From: Gracilimonas sediminicola
GTDB lineage: Bacteria; Bacteroidota; Rhodothermia; Balneolales; Balneolaceae
Direction: 5' to 3'
DNA: 64,000 nucleotides
NCBI RefSeq assembly: GCF_024320785.1
Contig: NZ_JANDBC010000003.1
Coordinates: 496,001-560,000, forward strand
Positions 18,101-26,362 of the stretch are shown one piece after another. The notes under the pieces were generated by a model. It saw only the letters and a list, made by a program, of their open reading frames with translations, made no database searches and was not told where the DNA came from. How positions within the stretch are numbered: position 1 is the first letter of the stretch; each line of letters starts with the position of its first letter. Position numbers and translations under genes: made by a program.

Positions 18101-18780
18101 TGTCCATCCCTGGAAGGATCGGTACTGTCTGGCTGGAAGGGTGAAATTTCCCCCTGGTTGGCCAGATCGTTCATATACTTGTCATTGTGATCGTCGGTCC
18201 AGAAATACGTCTCGAAGTCAGCATTTTGAATACCGCGGCCAAAGAAACCATTCCACTCCGGGCTTCCATCGGGAGCTATCCAGGTAGGCTGATCGGGCCA
18301 GCGATTCGGCCAGGTCGATTCATCCACACTGATTGCCGGTCGGTCGTTTTCGCCATCATCATTTGCAAAACCTCCCATAGGCTCAAAACCCCAGAAACGG
18401 GTTTGGCCGGGACGAATACCCTGCCCTGCCCGTGGACCAAAGTTTGTAACAGAGTGCTGAACCAATGAGTCTGCTTCTCCATCACCATTGGTATCAACCG
18501 GAATTTCCAAAGAGATTACCGGAGATACATCACCGATGTAATTCACATCCGAACCGCGCGGCCACTGTCCTCGAATTTCACCTACGCCACCTAACAGACC
18601 GGTATTGTGGAAGGTAATCCACACGCGATTTCCATCCGATTCAGCACTTTTTCGGTACTCCCGGCTGGAGCGGTATTGTGGATCTTTAAGGAAGTCGGGC
18701 ACATTTTGAGCGGTTGCATAATCCTGCGCAAAAAACAGGACCGCAAATAAAAAAACTAAGCTGGATGTAAATTTTTTCAT
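15142..18780 (-). CDS. Very large secreted protein with calcium-motif repeats and sorting-like C-terminus
   Basis: About 1212 aa from the ATG at 18780, which starts a proper signal peptide (MKKFTSSLVFLFAVLFF...TAQ). Upstream starts at 18807 and a TTG at 18819 would precede the signal. Several aspartate-rich loops resemble thrombospondin-type calcium sites (DGIDNDGDGDPNE, DDDLDGLIDED, DGIDNDSD). A fibronectin III-like domain lies around residues 675-815 (PEKPTLKAAV, YYYALAAYD). The C-terminus (VRVVPNPYVSAASWEG ... VYYYHLKAPG) is a variant sorting domain. It directly follows the TonB receptor gene, the place where SusD is encoded in Bacteroides. No enzyme site is recognised. A glycan-capture or lid role is a guess from position. 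Confidence 0.7.
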   Translation of the reverse strand: MKKFTSSLVFLFAVLFFAQDYATAQNVPDFLKDPQYRSSREYRKSAESDGNRVWITFHNTGLLGGVGEIRGQWPRGSDVNYIGDVSPVISLEIPVDTNGDGEADSLVQHSVTNFGPRAGQGIRPGQTRFWGFEPMGGFANDDGENDRPAISVDESTWPNRWPDQPTWIAPDGSPEWNGFFGRGIQNADFETYFWTDDHNDKYMNDLANQGEISPFQPDSTDPSRDGQGLAMSVRGLQWSQFLAQDAMFYIYELTNTSTTTYPRVSVGLVVGTAAGESAVTGSGDTQDDLAFFDQANRIVYSWDADGTNNDGNDVGYVGYAFMESPGDPEDGIDNDGDGDPNELNIDGFPYIDPSLAGQGNVFQSQDFQPRTLSEGDPIILIDQETGERSFVFLGSGTTTVTSQGIEYQLSPGMTLEEVTKEVQNRNETITVTEKNLIDDDLDGLIDEDQLLHFERRQQEITGGIRFLPALYYKNYLGFAEDVGNGAPTRQDSITHGLLNPMIDESGSDGIDNDSDWNPLTDDVGADGVSGTGDAGEGDGVPTVGEPNFENLDVDETDQVGLSSFYYFTPPGAVRLNEDSQVWDAMSPGFFTPNNQLNEDRQAGGVDGDFIFSSGYFRLEPGETIRFSLALVFGEDLANITNNVQTIQEIYNRNYNFARPPEKPTLKAAVGDERVTLYWNSIAEESIDPILGQDFEGYKIFKSTDPNFLDPGRITDAFGNDALLEPIAQFDLDNGINGLWQAAEDTSTGQNDPTYVYNPDLADRVRGVPFYLGDDTGLKHSFVDTNVVNGQTYYYALAAYDRGSIDFYPAENNFSVTIRDDGSTVTDINVVEVEPNTPVLGFQAGSVVGDVGHPQGNATGDVFVEVLDPVFLKENAEYEVRFPGNTYPATTYSVVNNGDIILSDVPLSDSESNIFDGMRLAFQNDETRINQDESGWADDDSLKIDVLVRDGTLSNSPFWQFTALEAPYDYEIEFFDQDVATSLDTVNGTGPSARNTPAVDVNFTVTNTVTGEEVPFAFDETQGTQDGRLGDREFVYIYDSFGDSLSPVFEFRIVYETVLGQGRVPTGDLPEAGDIYEIKTYKSFGSSDTYSYTTKSSNVDNESAKDRLDQVRVVPNPYVSAASWEGKLPPTITSGRGERKIQFQNVPEGSTIRIFTVRGELVRELQHDASIDRGYVDWDLRTRENLDVAYGVYYYHLKAPGVGTKTGKIALIK

Positions 18781-18819
18781 GCTTTTTTGAGTATCAAACG
18801 AATGCATATTGGTATTCAA

Positions 18820-21486
18820 TTAAAAATTATATCGGACTCCGAAAACCACACGTCGCGGTTCATTATAAAAATCAGGTCGGTCGTAATTCTCATTCAGATA
18901 TCGGATATCTCCCCTGAACGTTTTCAGGTCTTCATTTCTGTAGAGCGAATATTCTGCAGTTCCTGTATCAGAAAACACTCCCTGCTCGTTACCGGTGTCG
19001 AGCACGTTGTCAATCTTGGCATAAACCTGAAGCCTTTGATTGCCGGCCATTTCAAAGTTCTTGGTAAGGTTTAAATCCAGGTTGTACTTAGGCGGGCGTC
19101 GCTGGCTGTTTAATGGATTTACGGATGGAGGTGTTGTTCCACTGCGCAGGGTGTAATCCGGGGTGTATGGGAAACCGGAACCCGCATTAAAAATAGCACC
19201 AAATCCCCAACCATTTCTGGAAGTATAATTAGCTGTCAGATTAACCGTGTGCAGCTGATCCCAGTCCAGAGGTACAATCCTCTTTTCAAGTTCTGTTTTG
19301 GCAGCCGCTGCGTTGTATGCCTGAGATGGATCGGAGGCATTTCCTTTGGCGATCTGAAAGGTATAATCTGCGGTAAAAAAGAGTCCGCTTGAAAGCGCCT
19401 GTTCGAAGCTTAACACTACCCCTTTGATAAAACCAAAGTCAGAGTTCTTTACAATACCATATCGCACAGAGGTACCATCAACAACGGTAGGATCGGTGGC
19501 CGTACCCGCGAGGTTTCTGATGTCCCGGAAAAAAGCGGTTACCTCTACAGCTGAACTGCTGGTTAATTCCTGCTTATATCCCAATTCACCGTTAATGGTT
19601 TTCTGAGGCTTCAGGTTTGCGTTACCAAGCAGTCCAATAAGTCCCGACCCGCTTCCCAGTCGGAAGAATGGGTTTTGGTACAGCAGGTTGAAGTTTGGAA
19701 TCTGGAAAAAGTGACCATAAGAAAAGTGCAGAGCTCCGGTCTGCGAAATCGGGAAAGCAATTCCTAAACGGGGACTGAATTGCCAGGTTGGCTCTGAAGA
19801 TTCAAATACCTGACTTTCATCCTCAGGACGCTGCTCTTCAAATACAACATTAGGATCGGTTGGGTCTGTAAATACCTTGAAATTTGAATCGAAGTAGTCG
19901 AAACGCACTCCGGCATTAATAATCAGGTTCCCGATCTCCACCTTATCCTGTATGTAACCGGAAATCTCAATAGGGTTTACATCATATTTCGAGTTCACAA
20001 AAACGGTTGCCACCCCGCCATTAGGATTGTTAACGATAGAGGTTTTATCGCTGTACTTAAGGGTGTGATACCTGTACTCAACACCGGATTTAATTTGGTT
20101 GGCGCTGTTTACCTGGCTGGTAATATCAAACTTACCGATCAACGTGCTGGTTTCCCGGCTGGTGCGTCCGTTATCGGTTCCCCCAACTATAAAGTTGGAT
20201 GTAATGTTGCTTGCCCGGAATCCCGCATAATCATTCGGCAGATATCTTGAGTCATTGGGGTCTTCAAATAAGTACGACTCATACATTTTATACGTATTCG
20301 ATACGCTTACATCATAATAAGTATTGCTTGAAAGCGTGTGGGTGCCTTTCAGGTAGGCGCTGTAATTCCTGGTAAACTCCTGCCGCGAAAACTGTGGCAT
20401 GAACTGAGCGGAATGATTGTAATTTTGGAACTCTTCTCCACCAAAAATAGCATTAGCTGCAATCTTCACCCCTGAAACAGGACGCCAGGTTAACTTCATC
20501 TGGGCATTCAGTTTTTCATAGGGATTCATATTCACTAATGAAGAATCACCGGAGCCTAAAGTATCAACCAGCCCAAGCTGACCGAGTGAATTAATCCCGA
20601 CATCATTATAGTCGAACACTTCCCGGCCGTAGAACCAGCCGTCGTTACCAAAGTACCGGCCACTCACAAAAAAGAACAATTTATCTTTAATGATAGGACC
20701 ATCAAGGCTTGCTTCAAGATTTCGTACAGCAATGGGGTTAATCTGACCTATACCTCTGTATAAATCTGTACGGGTTGAAGCATAATCACCCAAAAAAGTA
20801 TTTACCGATCCTGTAAAATTATTGCTTCCATCTTTGGTCACAATATTCACGATTCCACTCATGGCTTGCCCGTATTCAGCATTAAAAGCACCGGTAACCA
20901 CCTGTACTTCCTTAACTGAGCTATTCTCAACACCGGCGGAAAGACTGCCATCAAAAACATCTGTTACGGGAACTCCATCCACCCAATATCCTACCTCACC
21001 GGTACGGCCTCCTCTAAAGTGACCGTCAACGACACCGGCTTGCAGCTCAACAACTTCTGAGAAATTTTCTACGGGAATAGCTTCAATCTGATCGCTTGTT
21101 ACTGAAGAAAGGCTTGCTGTTACATCTTTTCTGATTAATTCCCGCCCTGCGGTAACCGTAACCTCTTCCCCTTCCAATACCTGAGCCCGAAGTTCAACAT
21201 TAATTTCTGTAGTCAGATCAATGGAAACACGCACATCTTGTACGGTAGTCTGGCTGTACCCAATGTATGAAACCAACAAGTTGTAGCTGCCCGGCTCAAC
21301 ACCTGTGATAATGTACTCTCCGTTAACATCGGTTGCATCACCCTTGGTTGTCCCTTCAATTATTACACTGGCACCGATAATTGTTTCCCCTGTTTCAAAA
21401 TCGGTAACTACTCCACGAATTTTCCCATATTGAGCAAAGGCAGTCGCGGTGGTAAGGCTAAAAAAGAGTATGAAGAGATAGCGCAT
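18820..21486 (-). CDS. TonB-dependent receptor (SusC-like), first gene of maltodextrin operon
   Basis: An 888-aa outer-membrane importer. Signal peptide 1-18; carboxypeptidase-regulatory-like domain about 22-105 (GKIRGVVTDFETGETIIGAS); plug domain about 115-225 (DGVPVTDVFDG, VKEVQVVTGAFNAEYGQAMS, GIVNIVTKDGSNNFTG); then a 22-strand-type barrel ending in RRVVFGVRYNF with the terminal Phe expected by the BAM machinery. It should take up maltodextrins across the outer membrane with TonB energy. It is led by a candidate promoter with an overlapping LacI-type operator and is followed by nine genes on the same strand. Substrate is inferred from the three GH13 genes downstream. Confidence 0.9.
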   Translation of the reverse strand: MRYLFILFFSLTTATAFAQYGKIRGVVTDFETGETIIGASVIIEGTTKGDATDVNGEYIITGVEPGSYNLLVSYIGYSQTTVQDVRVSIDLTTEINVELRAQVLEGEEVTVTAGRELIRKDVTASLSSVTSDQIEAIPVENFSEVVELQAGVVDGHFRGGRTGEVGYWVDGVPVTDVFDGSLSAGVENSSVKEVQVVTGAFNAEYGQAMSGIVNIVTKDGSNNFTGSVNTFLGDYASTRTDLYRGIGQINPIAVRNLEASLDGPIIKDKLFFFVSGRYFGNDGWFYGREVFDYNDVGINSLGQLGLVDTLGSGDSSLVNMNPYEKLNAQMKLTWRPVSGVKIAANAIFGGEEFQNYNHSAQFMPQFSRQEFTRNYSAYLKGTHTLSSNTYYDVSVSNTYKMYESYLFEDPNDSRYLPNDYAGFRASNITSNFIVGGTDNGRTSRETSTLIGKFDITSQVNSANQIKSGVEYRYHTLKYSDKTSIVNNPNGGVATVFVNSKYDVNPIEISGYIQDKVEIGNLIINAGVRFDYFDSNFKVFTDPTDPNVVFEEQRPEDESQVFESSEPTWQFSPRLGIAFPISQTGALHFSYGHFFQIPNFNLLYQNPFFRLGSGSGLIGLLGNANLKPQKTINGELGYKQELTSSSAVEVTAFFRDIRNLAGTATDPTVVDGTSVRYGIVKNSDFGFIKGVVLSFEQALSSGLFFTADYTFQIAKGNASDPSQAYNAAAAKTELEKRIVPLDWDQLHTVNLTANYTSRNGWGFGAIFNAGSGFPYTPDYTLRSGTTPPSVNPLNSQRRPPKYNLDLNLTKNFEMAGNQRLQVYAKIDNVLDTGNEQGVFSDTGTAEYSLYRNEDLKTFRGDIRYLNENYDRPDFYNEPRRVVFGVRYNF

Positions 21487-21514
21487 TAATCCAACATTAT
21501 TTATTCCGGTTCTT

Positions 21515-21544
21515 GAAATATAATGTAATGTAAGCGCTTACAAA
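21515..21544 (-). promoter_or_regulatory. Candidate Bacteroidota-type promoter of the maltodextrin operon
   Basis: On the minus strand TTTG (21544-21541) is followed after 18 bases by TATATTTC (21522-21515), close to the -33 TTTG and -7 TAnnTTTG boxes of Bacteroidota housekeeping promoters. A start near 21508 would leave a leader of about 20 bases before the ATG at 21486. The palindromic operator overlaps the -33 box and the spacer, which suits repression. Confidence 0.5.
21529..21542. promoter_or_regulatory. LacI-type operator, perfect palindrome
   Basis: TGTAAGCGCTTACA is a perfect 14-bp palindrome with the central CG step typical of LacI/GalR-family operators. It lies 43 bp before the TonB receptor ATG and overlaps the candidate promoter. 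The operon contains a LacI-family gene, so this is the likely binding site. Binding by that protein is inferred. Confidence 0.72.
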
Positions 21545-21745
21545 TTTTCAAGGATTATTTTCAAAAAACCGCTTTTCTAATGTTGACTAACCGGCAATTT
21601 TATTGGTGTGATTTAGCTGAGTATTAGTAATTAATTAACAGCTCTTTAACCTAAAGATAATCTCGAAATTTTAACCACTTCTTTCGATGGATGAAATCAA
21701 AATGTAAGTTTTTTTCATTTCCGAGATCAAAATCCTGAGAATGTA

Positions 21746-21759
21746 TGAAAGTGCTTACA
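21746..21759. promoter_or_regulatory. Second, imperfect LacI-type operator
   Basis: TGAAAGTGCTTACA matches the palindrome at 21529-21542 at 12 of 14 positions. It lies 217 bp upstream of that site (centre to centre), just beyond the end of ispG, so a DNA loop between two bound dimers is possible. The rest of 21543-21745 is AT-rich and no gene is seen in it. Confidence 0.45.
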
Positions 21760-21769
21760 AGTTTTTTAT

Positions 21770-23005
21770 CTATTCAAACTCTACCGCTTTCTTCTTCCCG
21801 TAATTTTTCTGAATGTAGTTATCCAGAATATCCTGGAATTCCTGACCGATATTATCCCCTCTCAGCGTAGTGAAATGTTCTCCATCTACATAAACAGGGG
21901 CTTTGGGCTCTTCGAAGGTTCCGGGCAGAGAAATCCCGATATTTGCATTCCTGGATTCACCCGGTCCGTTTACCACACATCCCATCACGGCTACATCCAT
22001 TTCTTCCACACCGGGATAAGCTTTCCTCCACACCGGCATAGATTCAACAATATAATCCTGTATTTCTTCAGCCAGTTCCTGGAAATAGGTGCTTTTGGTT
22101 CTTCCGCAGCCCGGGCATGAGGTTACTTGCGGAATAAAGCTTCTTATTTTAAGTGATTGGAGAATCTGCTGGGCTACCTGAACTTCCAATGCTCGATCTG
22201 CTCCGGGTTGTGGAGTCAGTGAAACCCGGATGGTGTCTCCAATCCCTTGTTGTAAAATAACAGATAACGCTGCAGAACTGGCTACAATACCTTTCATCCC
22301 CATTCCGGCTTCCGTCAACCCAACATGAAGCGGGTAATCCACTTCTTTAGCTATACGCTCGTACACAGTAATAACATCCTGCACGCCGGACATTTTACAA
22401 CTTATTATGATCTTATTGGAAGCAAGTCCTACTTCTTCGGCCAGTTTAGATGAGCGTTTGGCGCTTTCCACCATGGTATCCAACATAACTTCCTTAGCCG
22501 ATTTTGGTTTAGGCAATTCGTTGTTGGCATCCATTTTGTCTGCAAGCAGCTGCTGATCCAGTGAACCCCAGTTTACCCCGATACGAACTGATTTGTCATA
22601 TCTGATGGCTTGTTCTACAATGGTTGTAAAGTTTTCGTCCCGGGTTTTGGTGCCAGTGTTTCCCGGATTAATGCGGAAGTTGGCCAACGCCTCGGCCATA
22701 TCAGGATATTGAGTCAGTAGCTTGTGCCCGTTATAGTGGAAGTCACCGATAATGGGAACGGTAACTCCCCGGTTCATCAGTTTCTCTTTTATATGTGGGA
22801 CAGCTTTAGCAGCTTCATCGTTATTTACGGTGATACGAACCAGCTCGGAACCGGCCCGGTGTAAATGTTCAATCTGATCTGCCGTCTCATCGATATCTGC
22901 TGTATCGGTGTTTGTCATGGATTGAACCACAATCGGAGCATCTCCCCCAACGGGTACGTGCCCAACCATTACCTGTATTGATTTGCGTCTCTTAATTGCC
23001 GACAT
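21770..23005 (-). CDS. ispG: 4-hydroxy-3-methylbut-2-en-1-yl diphosphate synthase
   Basis: A 411-aa cytoplasmic iron-sulfur enzyme of the MEP isoprenoid pathway, converting MEcPP to HMBPP. The N-terminal TIM-barrel start [18 protein letters not shown] and the 4Fe-4S ligands Cys297 and Cys300 (TSCPGCGR) and Cys343 ([12 protein letters not shown]), with Glu350 after them, all match IspG. No large insert domain of the plant/Chlamydia type is seen, so it is the short bacterial form. It is the last gene of a cluster with two rhomboids and a carotenoid desaturase-like protein, 6 bp after the second rhomboid. The link between isoprenoid supply and carotenoid chemistry is plausible. Confidence 0.97.
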   Translation of the reverse strand: MSAIKRRKSIQVMVGHVPVGGDAPIVVQSMTNTDTADIDETADQIEHLHRAGSELVRITVNNDEAAKAVPHIKEKLMNRGVTVPIIGDFHYNGHKLLTQYPDMAEALANFRINPGNTGTKTRDENFTTIVEQAIRYDKSVRIGVNWGSLDQQLLADKMDANNELPKPKSAKEVMLDTMVESAKRSSKLAEEVGLASNKIIISCKMSGVQDVITVYERIAKEVDYPLHVGLTEAGMGMKGIVASSAALSVILQQGIGDTIRVSLTPQPGADRALEVQVAQQILQSLKIRSFIPQVTSCPGCGRTKSTYFQELAEEIQDYIVESMPVWRKAYPGVEEMDVAVMGCVVNGPGESRNANIGISLPGTFEEPKAPVYVDGEHFTTLRGDNIGQEFQDILDNYIQKNYGKKKAVEFE

Positions 23006-23011
23006 AATGCC

Positions 23012-23920
23012 CTAATCTTTCTTACTTAATTCAAATAGTTTTCGTTTTTCTTCCTGAGAAAGTGAATCATATCCTTTCTTTGATATTTTCTCCAAAATGG
23101 CATCCAGTTCTGACTGATCCATTTCTTCCACAATTTCAGCATCCTGAACAATATGCATATTCTTATTGCGCGGACGTTTAGAACCGGAACCGGATGTACC
23201 GGCCGGTTTCACTTTCCCAAACATATATTCTACGTAACGGATAACCATACTCAGGTCCGTTCCGTTTTGATGCGCCTTCACTAATAAAAATCCTCCCAGA
23301 GCTCCACCCAAATGAACAAGCCTGGCTACCCCATCCGCACTTCCAAGAAACAAGATGTCGATGGCAATCCATCCGGCCACAAAGAAACGGGCCTGAATGG
23401 GCGGAAATAAAAACAGCATGATGGGAGCTGTAGGAAACAGCATCGCAAAAGCAACCAGAATACCTGTAACCGCCCCCGAGGCACCAATTACCAGCGCAGT
23501 CCCGAATATCTGGGCAATACCCGCATCAAGCAGAGCTCCCAATATTCCGGCTCCAAAATAAATCACGGTAAATGATCTCGGCCCCAATGTTTCTTCCACC
23601 GCTCTTCCCATCCACCAAAGCCATAGCATATTGAATAAAAAATGAAAGAACCCTCCATGGAGAAACATGTAGGTAACCAATCGCCAGGGTTGGGTTAAGA
23701 AGGTCGGAAAAGATGGATCAAAGCCGAGGGTTGGCACCACCCAGTTATTCAATGTCTGCCCTCCCAGCATTTGGATCACAAACACCACGGCATTAATGGC
23801 AATAATGGTCCGGATAGCCACCGGCATCCGCATAAAGCCTCGTTTGAAAGCATTCCCAAACGAATCGTAGTTGCCGCTATTCATATTTCCACCGGTAAAA
23901 AAAGAAGGTCCGTTAGCCAT
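23012..23920 (-). CDS. Rhomboid-family intramembrane serine protease (second of tandem pair)
   Basis: A 302-aa inner-membrane protease with six or so membrane segments. The catalytic pair is intact: Ser148 in IGASGAVTG and His203 in LVHLGGALGG. The WR motif (QPWRLVTYMFLHGGFFHFLFN) is present in loop 1. After the last segment a basic and acidic cytoplasmic tail of about 85 residues follows, ending LSQEEKRKLFELSKKD. It overlaps the first rhomboid gene by 8 bp and is probably a duplicate with an added N-terminal and C-terminal extension. Substrates are unknown. The tail resembles those of other Bacteroidota rhomboids. Confidence 0.93.
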   Translation of the reverse strand: MANGPSFFTGGNMNSGNYDSFGNAFKRGFMRMPVAIRTIIAINAVVFVIQMLGGQTLNNWVVPTLGFDPSFPTFLTQPWRLVTYMFLHGGFFHFLFNMLWLWWMGRAVEETLGPRSFTVIYFGAGILGALLDAGIAQIFGTALVIGASGAVTGILVAFAMLFPTAPIMLFLFPPIQARFFVAGWIAIDILFLGSADGVARLVHLGGALGGFLLVKAHQNGTDLSMVIRYVEYMFGKVKPAGTSGSGSKRPRNKNMHIVQDAEIVEEMDQSELDAILEKISKKGYDSLSQEEKRKLFELSKKD

Positions 23921-24545
23921 AGTATTCCGGTTTTTTAAGTCCCCAGTATTTAATCAGGATAAAGCCTACCACCAAGCCCCCTAAGTGAGCAAAGTGTGCA
24001 ACTCCGCTGTTAGGCATCGCCAAGCCATTGAACAATTCAAACAACCCATAAAATCCCACAAAGTATTTTGCCTTTATCGGTATAGGCGGAATCAAAAGCA
24101 TGATATATCGGTCGGGGAACATCATCCCAAAGGCCAGCAAAATACCAAAAACTGCGCCGGATGCCCCTAAGGTATAGGCGAAATATCCGCCAATAAACAT
24201 ATGAATGATAGCTGCTCCAATTCCGGTCAATAAATAATAAATGAGAAACCGTTTCGAGCCCCAGAGGTTTTCAATAGCCTGTCCGAATATCCACAAAGCA
24301 AACAAATTCAGGAAGATGTGGCTGAGATCGGCATGCAAAAACATATAGGTTACCAGCTGCCACGGCATAAAGCCTTCTCCCAACGGGTTCAGGACTAAGT
24401 ACGGAGCAATTGCGGCACCGATTGGAGTCCAGCCGGAACCAAACAACTGCTTGGTGAGCAGGAACGCCAGTGCGTTAATAATCAAAAGGTTTTTAATTAC
24501 CGGCGGAAATACTGAAAACTGGGTATTGGGTGAAAAATTATCCAA
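23913..24545 (-). CDS. Rhomboid-family intramembrane serine protease (first of tandem pair)
   Basis: A 210-aa compact rhomboid. The catalytic Ser129 lies in LGASGAVFG and His187 in HFAHLGGLVVGF. HADLSHIFLNLFALWIFG is the loop-1/segment-2 signature. The start is a TTG 12 bases after the stop of the desaturase-like gene, with no nearby ATG, and gives MDNFSPNTQF before the first membrane segment. It lacks the long tail of its neighbour. The overlap of 8 bp with the next gene suggests the two are made together, perhaps as partners. Confidence 0.92.
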   Translation of the reverse strand: MDNFSPNTQFSVFPPVIKNLLIINALAFLLTKQLFGSGWTPIGAAIAPYLVLNPLGEGFMPWQLVTYMFLHADLSHIFLNLFALWIFGQAIENLWGSKRFLIYYLLTGIGAAIIHMFIGGYFAYTLGASGAVFGILLAFGMMFPDRYIMLLIPPIPIKAKYFVGFYGLFELFNGLAMPNSGVAHFAHLGGLVVGFILIKYWGLKKPEYYG

Positions 24546-24556
24546 AAAATTCTGCT

Positions 24557-26059
24557 TTATTGATGATTCTTGATGACACGTGAATATACGTTGATTCCAC
24601 TCAAAGTTACGCCCGGAATTCCTTGTCCCGGGTACGTGGTATCTCCAACAAGATACAAACCTTTAAACGGAGTTTCGTGGGGAGTCCAATTGAGCAAGCT
24701 TCGTGCCATACTTTGGGGAATTCCACCTACCCTGCCTTTTTTACGGTACACCCAGTTTTCCCACGTTACCGGTGTTGCGGTATGTATAACATCTATTTCT
24801 GAGTCAGCAAATCCGGGCAACTTTTCAGCGAGTTTCTTAACGACAAACTCTTCCACCTGTTGCTTTGCCGATTCATATTCCCCGTTCAGTGAGTACCAAA
24901 ATTCCGGAGAAGCATGGGTAGAAATATTCAACGTGCGACTCCCCTCCTTCGCCCGATCCGTATCCTCTCGTTTAGACATGGATACAAAGATGGAGTCCGA
25001 GTTGGTAAACGGAACCGTTTTACCTTCTTCCAAATGGATTTGATGATGCAAGGGTAAATCATCCGGGTAGGTATCGGTGGTTGCGATCCCGAGCGTGATC
25101 GCACCCCAGGCATCGTTGAAATCTTTGGATTCCGATTTAAAATACTCCTTCACATCACCGGAGGTAATTCCACTCATATTCCAAACCGGGATATTTGAGA
25201 TTACAATGGGTGACCGATAACTAAACTTTTCCTTTCTTTTATTTTGAGTATGAACCGTGAACTGCTCTCCATCCCGATCAATCATTTCCACTCCTTCTTT
25301 GGTATGAAGGGCTCCCCTCTTTTCATGAATAAAGGCACGGATGGTATTCACCATCTCCAGCAAACCGCCCGGCACATAATAATTGGAATAATTGGTGTAG
25401 GTCAGTCCGGCCGCCCCAAACAAGAATGGTGTTTGATGTGCTTTAGCTTGTGCGGTTATCATCAGTTGCTCATCCACGAATCGGCGAAATTTGGGGGTAT
25501 CCACGCCGTACTTTTGCATGACATCTTCCACTGATTGAAACGCATATTTAAGCACCCAAACGTCCAAAGGATTATTATTGATAGCCAGCTGTGCCCATTC
25601 CGATATTTTTTGGGGAGGAAAGAATGGGTTCTTCAGCGAAACCTTCCACACTAAATCAGAAACGGCCAGTGCCTCTTCCCAAAAAGCACGCTGCCCGTTT
25701 GCATTGCCAAAAACACGGATGCATTCCTGAATCCACTGCTCGCGGTCTTTGTATCGCGTCAGTTGTTCCCCACCCAGCCACACCGACATGCTTGGCGTAA
25801 TTTCTTCTCGTGGAATGTGAATACCGGTTTCTTTTTCCAGCTTCCAGAGCGGCTGATTTTCATCGAAACCGATGAGCGTGGTTGCACCGGATTCAAACAC
25901 ATACCCTTTCCTAAAATAAGAAGAAGAACAACCGCCCGGGGCATGCGCCTTCTCCAGGATAAGTACTTTATATCCGGCATTGGCCAGCATGGCGCCGGCA
26001 CTCATTCCACCCATCCCGGAGCCGGCAATAATTACATCGTAGTCTGTATTGATATTCAT
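24557..26059 (-). CDS. CrtI-family FAD-dependent carotenoid desaturase/isomerase-like oxidoreductase
   Basis: A 500-aa flavoprotein. An N-terminal dinucleotide fold with VIIAGSGMGGMSAGAMLANAG and the following EKAHAPGGCSSS binds FAD, and the C-terminal block GLYLVGDTTYPGQGIPGV is the phytoene-desaturase family closing motif. Such enzymes desaturate or isomerise carotenoids or act on related lipids at the membrane. The likely relatives are CrtI, CrtD or the CrtISO-type isomerases, and sequence reading alone does not separate them. It is the first gene of a cluster leading into two rhomboids and ispG, which supplies isoprenoid units. No phytoene synthase is in the window. Confidence 0.82.
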   Translation of the reverse strand: MNINTDYDVIIAGSGMGGMSAGAMLANAGYKVLILEKAHAPGGCSSSYFRKGYVFESGATTLIGFDENQPLWKLEKETGIHIPREEITPSMSVWLGGEQLTRYKDREQWIQECIRVFGNANGQRAFWEEALAVSDLVWKVSLKNPFFPPQKISEWAQLAINNNPLDVWVLKYAFQSVEDVMQKYGVDTPKFRRFVDEQLMITAQAKAHQTPFLFGAAGLTYTNYSNYYVPGGLLEMVNTIRAFIHEKRGALHTKEGVEMIDRDGEQFTVHTQNKRKEKFSYRSPIVISNIPVWNMSGITSGDVKEYFKSESKDFNDAWGAITLGIATTDTYPDDLPLHHQIHLEEGKTVPFTNSDSIFVSMSKREDTDRAKEGSRTLNISTHASPEFWYSLNGEYESAKQQVEEFVVKKLAEKLPGFADSEIDVIHTATPVTWENWVYRKKGRVGGIPQSMARSLLNWTPHETPFKGLYLVGDTTYPGQGIPGVTLSGINVYSRVIKNHQ

Positions 26060-26126
26060 GCCGACCTAACATGATTTATCAGCCAAAATGTTCCGCCTTT
26101 TTTCGGTATTAAGATGTGGGCATTTG

Positions 26127-26193
26127 TAACCTTTCCAGAGTTAAACCGGGAAGGTTAATCTAAACTGAAGCCTTAATAACTCTGGAAAGGTTA
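26127..26193. repeat. 17-bp perfect inverted repeat in a 303-bp gene-free stretch
   Basis: TAACCTTTCCAGAGTTA at 26127-26143 is the exact reverse complement of 26177-26193, with 33 bases between, inside which GGGAAGGTTAA partly repeats the arm. The gap between polA and the desaturase gene (26060-26362) also holds a small hairpin GACGC-AGA-GCGTC near 26238 and, from 26329, repeated AACTGA/CAACTG words. No ORF with coding character is seen. A dispersed intergenic repeat or a structured polA 3' end is possible. A typical T-tract does not follow the arms. Confidence 0.6.
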
Positions 26194-26362
26194 GCTAAAG
26201 GAAGAATGATGATTAGCCATCCAATAACCATCCGCCCCGACGCAGAGCGTCCGGAGCGAGGTCGAAGCTCCTGTTCCACTTATTCTCACCTTTGCAAATC
26301 AGCAGATCGTTAATAGAAAGGTTCACCTCCACTGTCAACTGATCACTGTAAACTGACAACTG

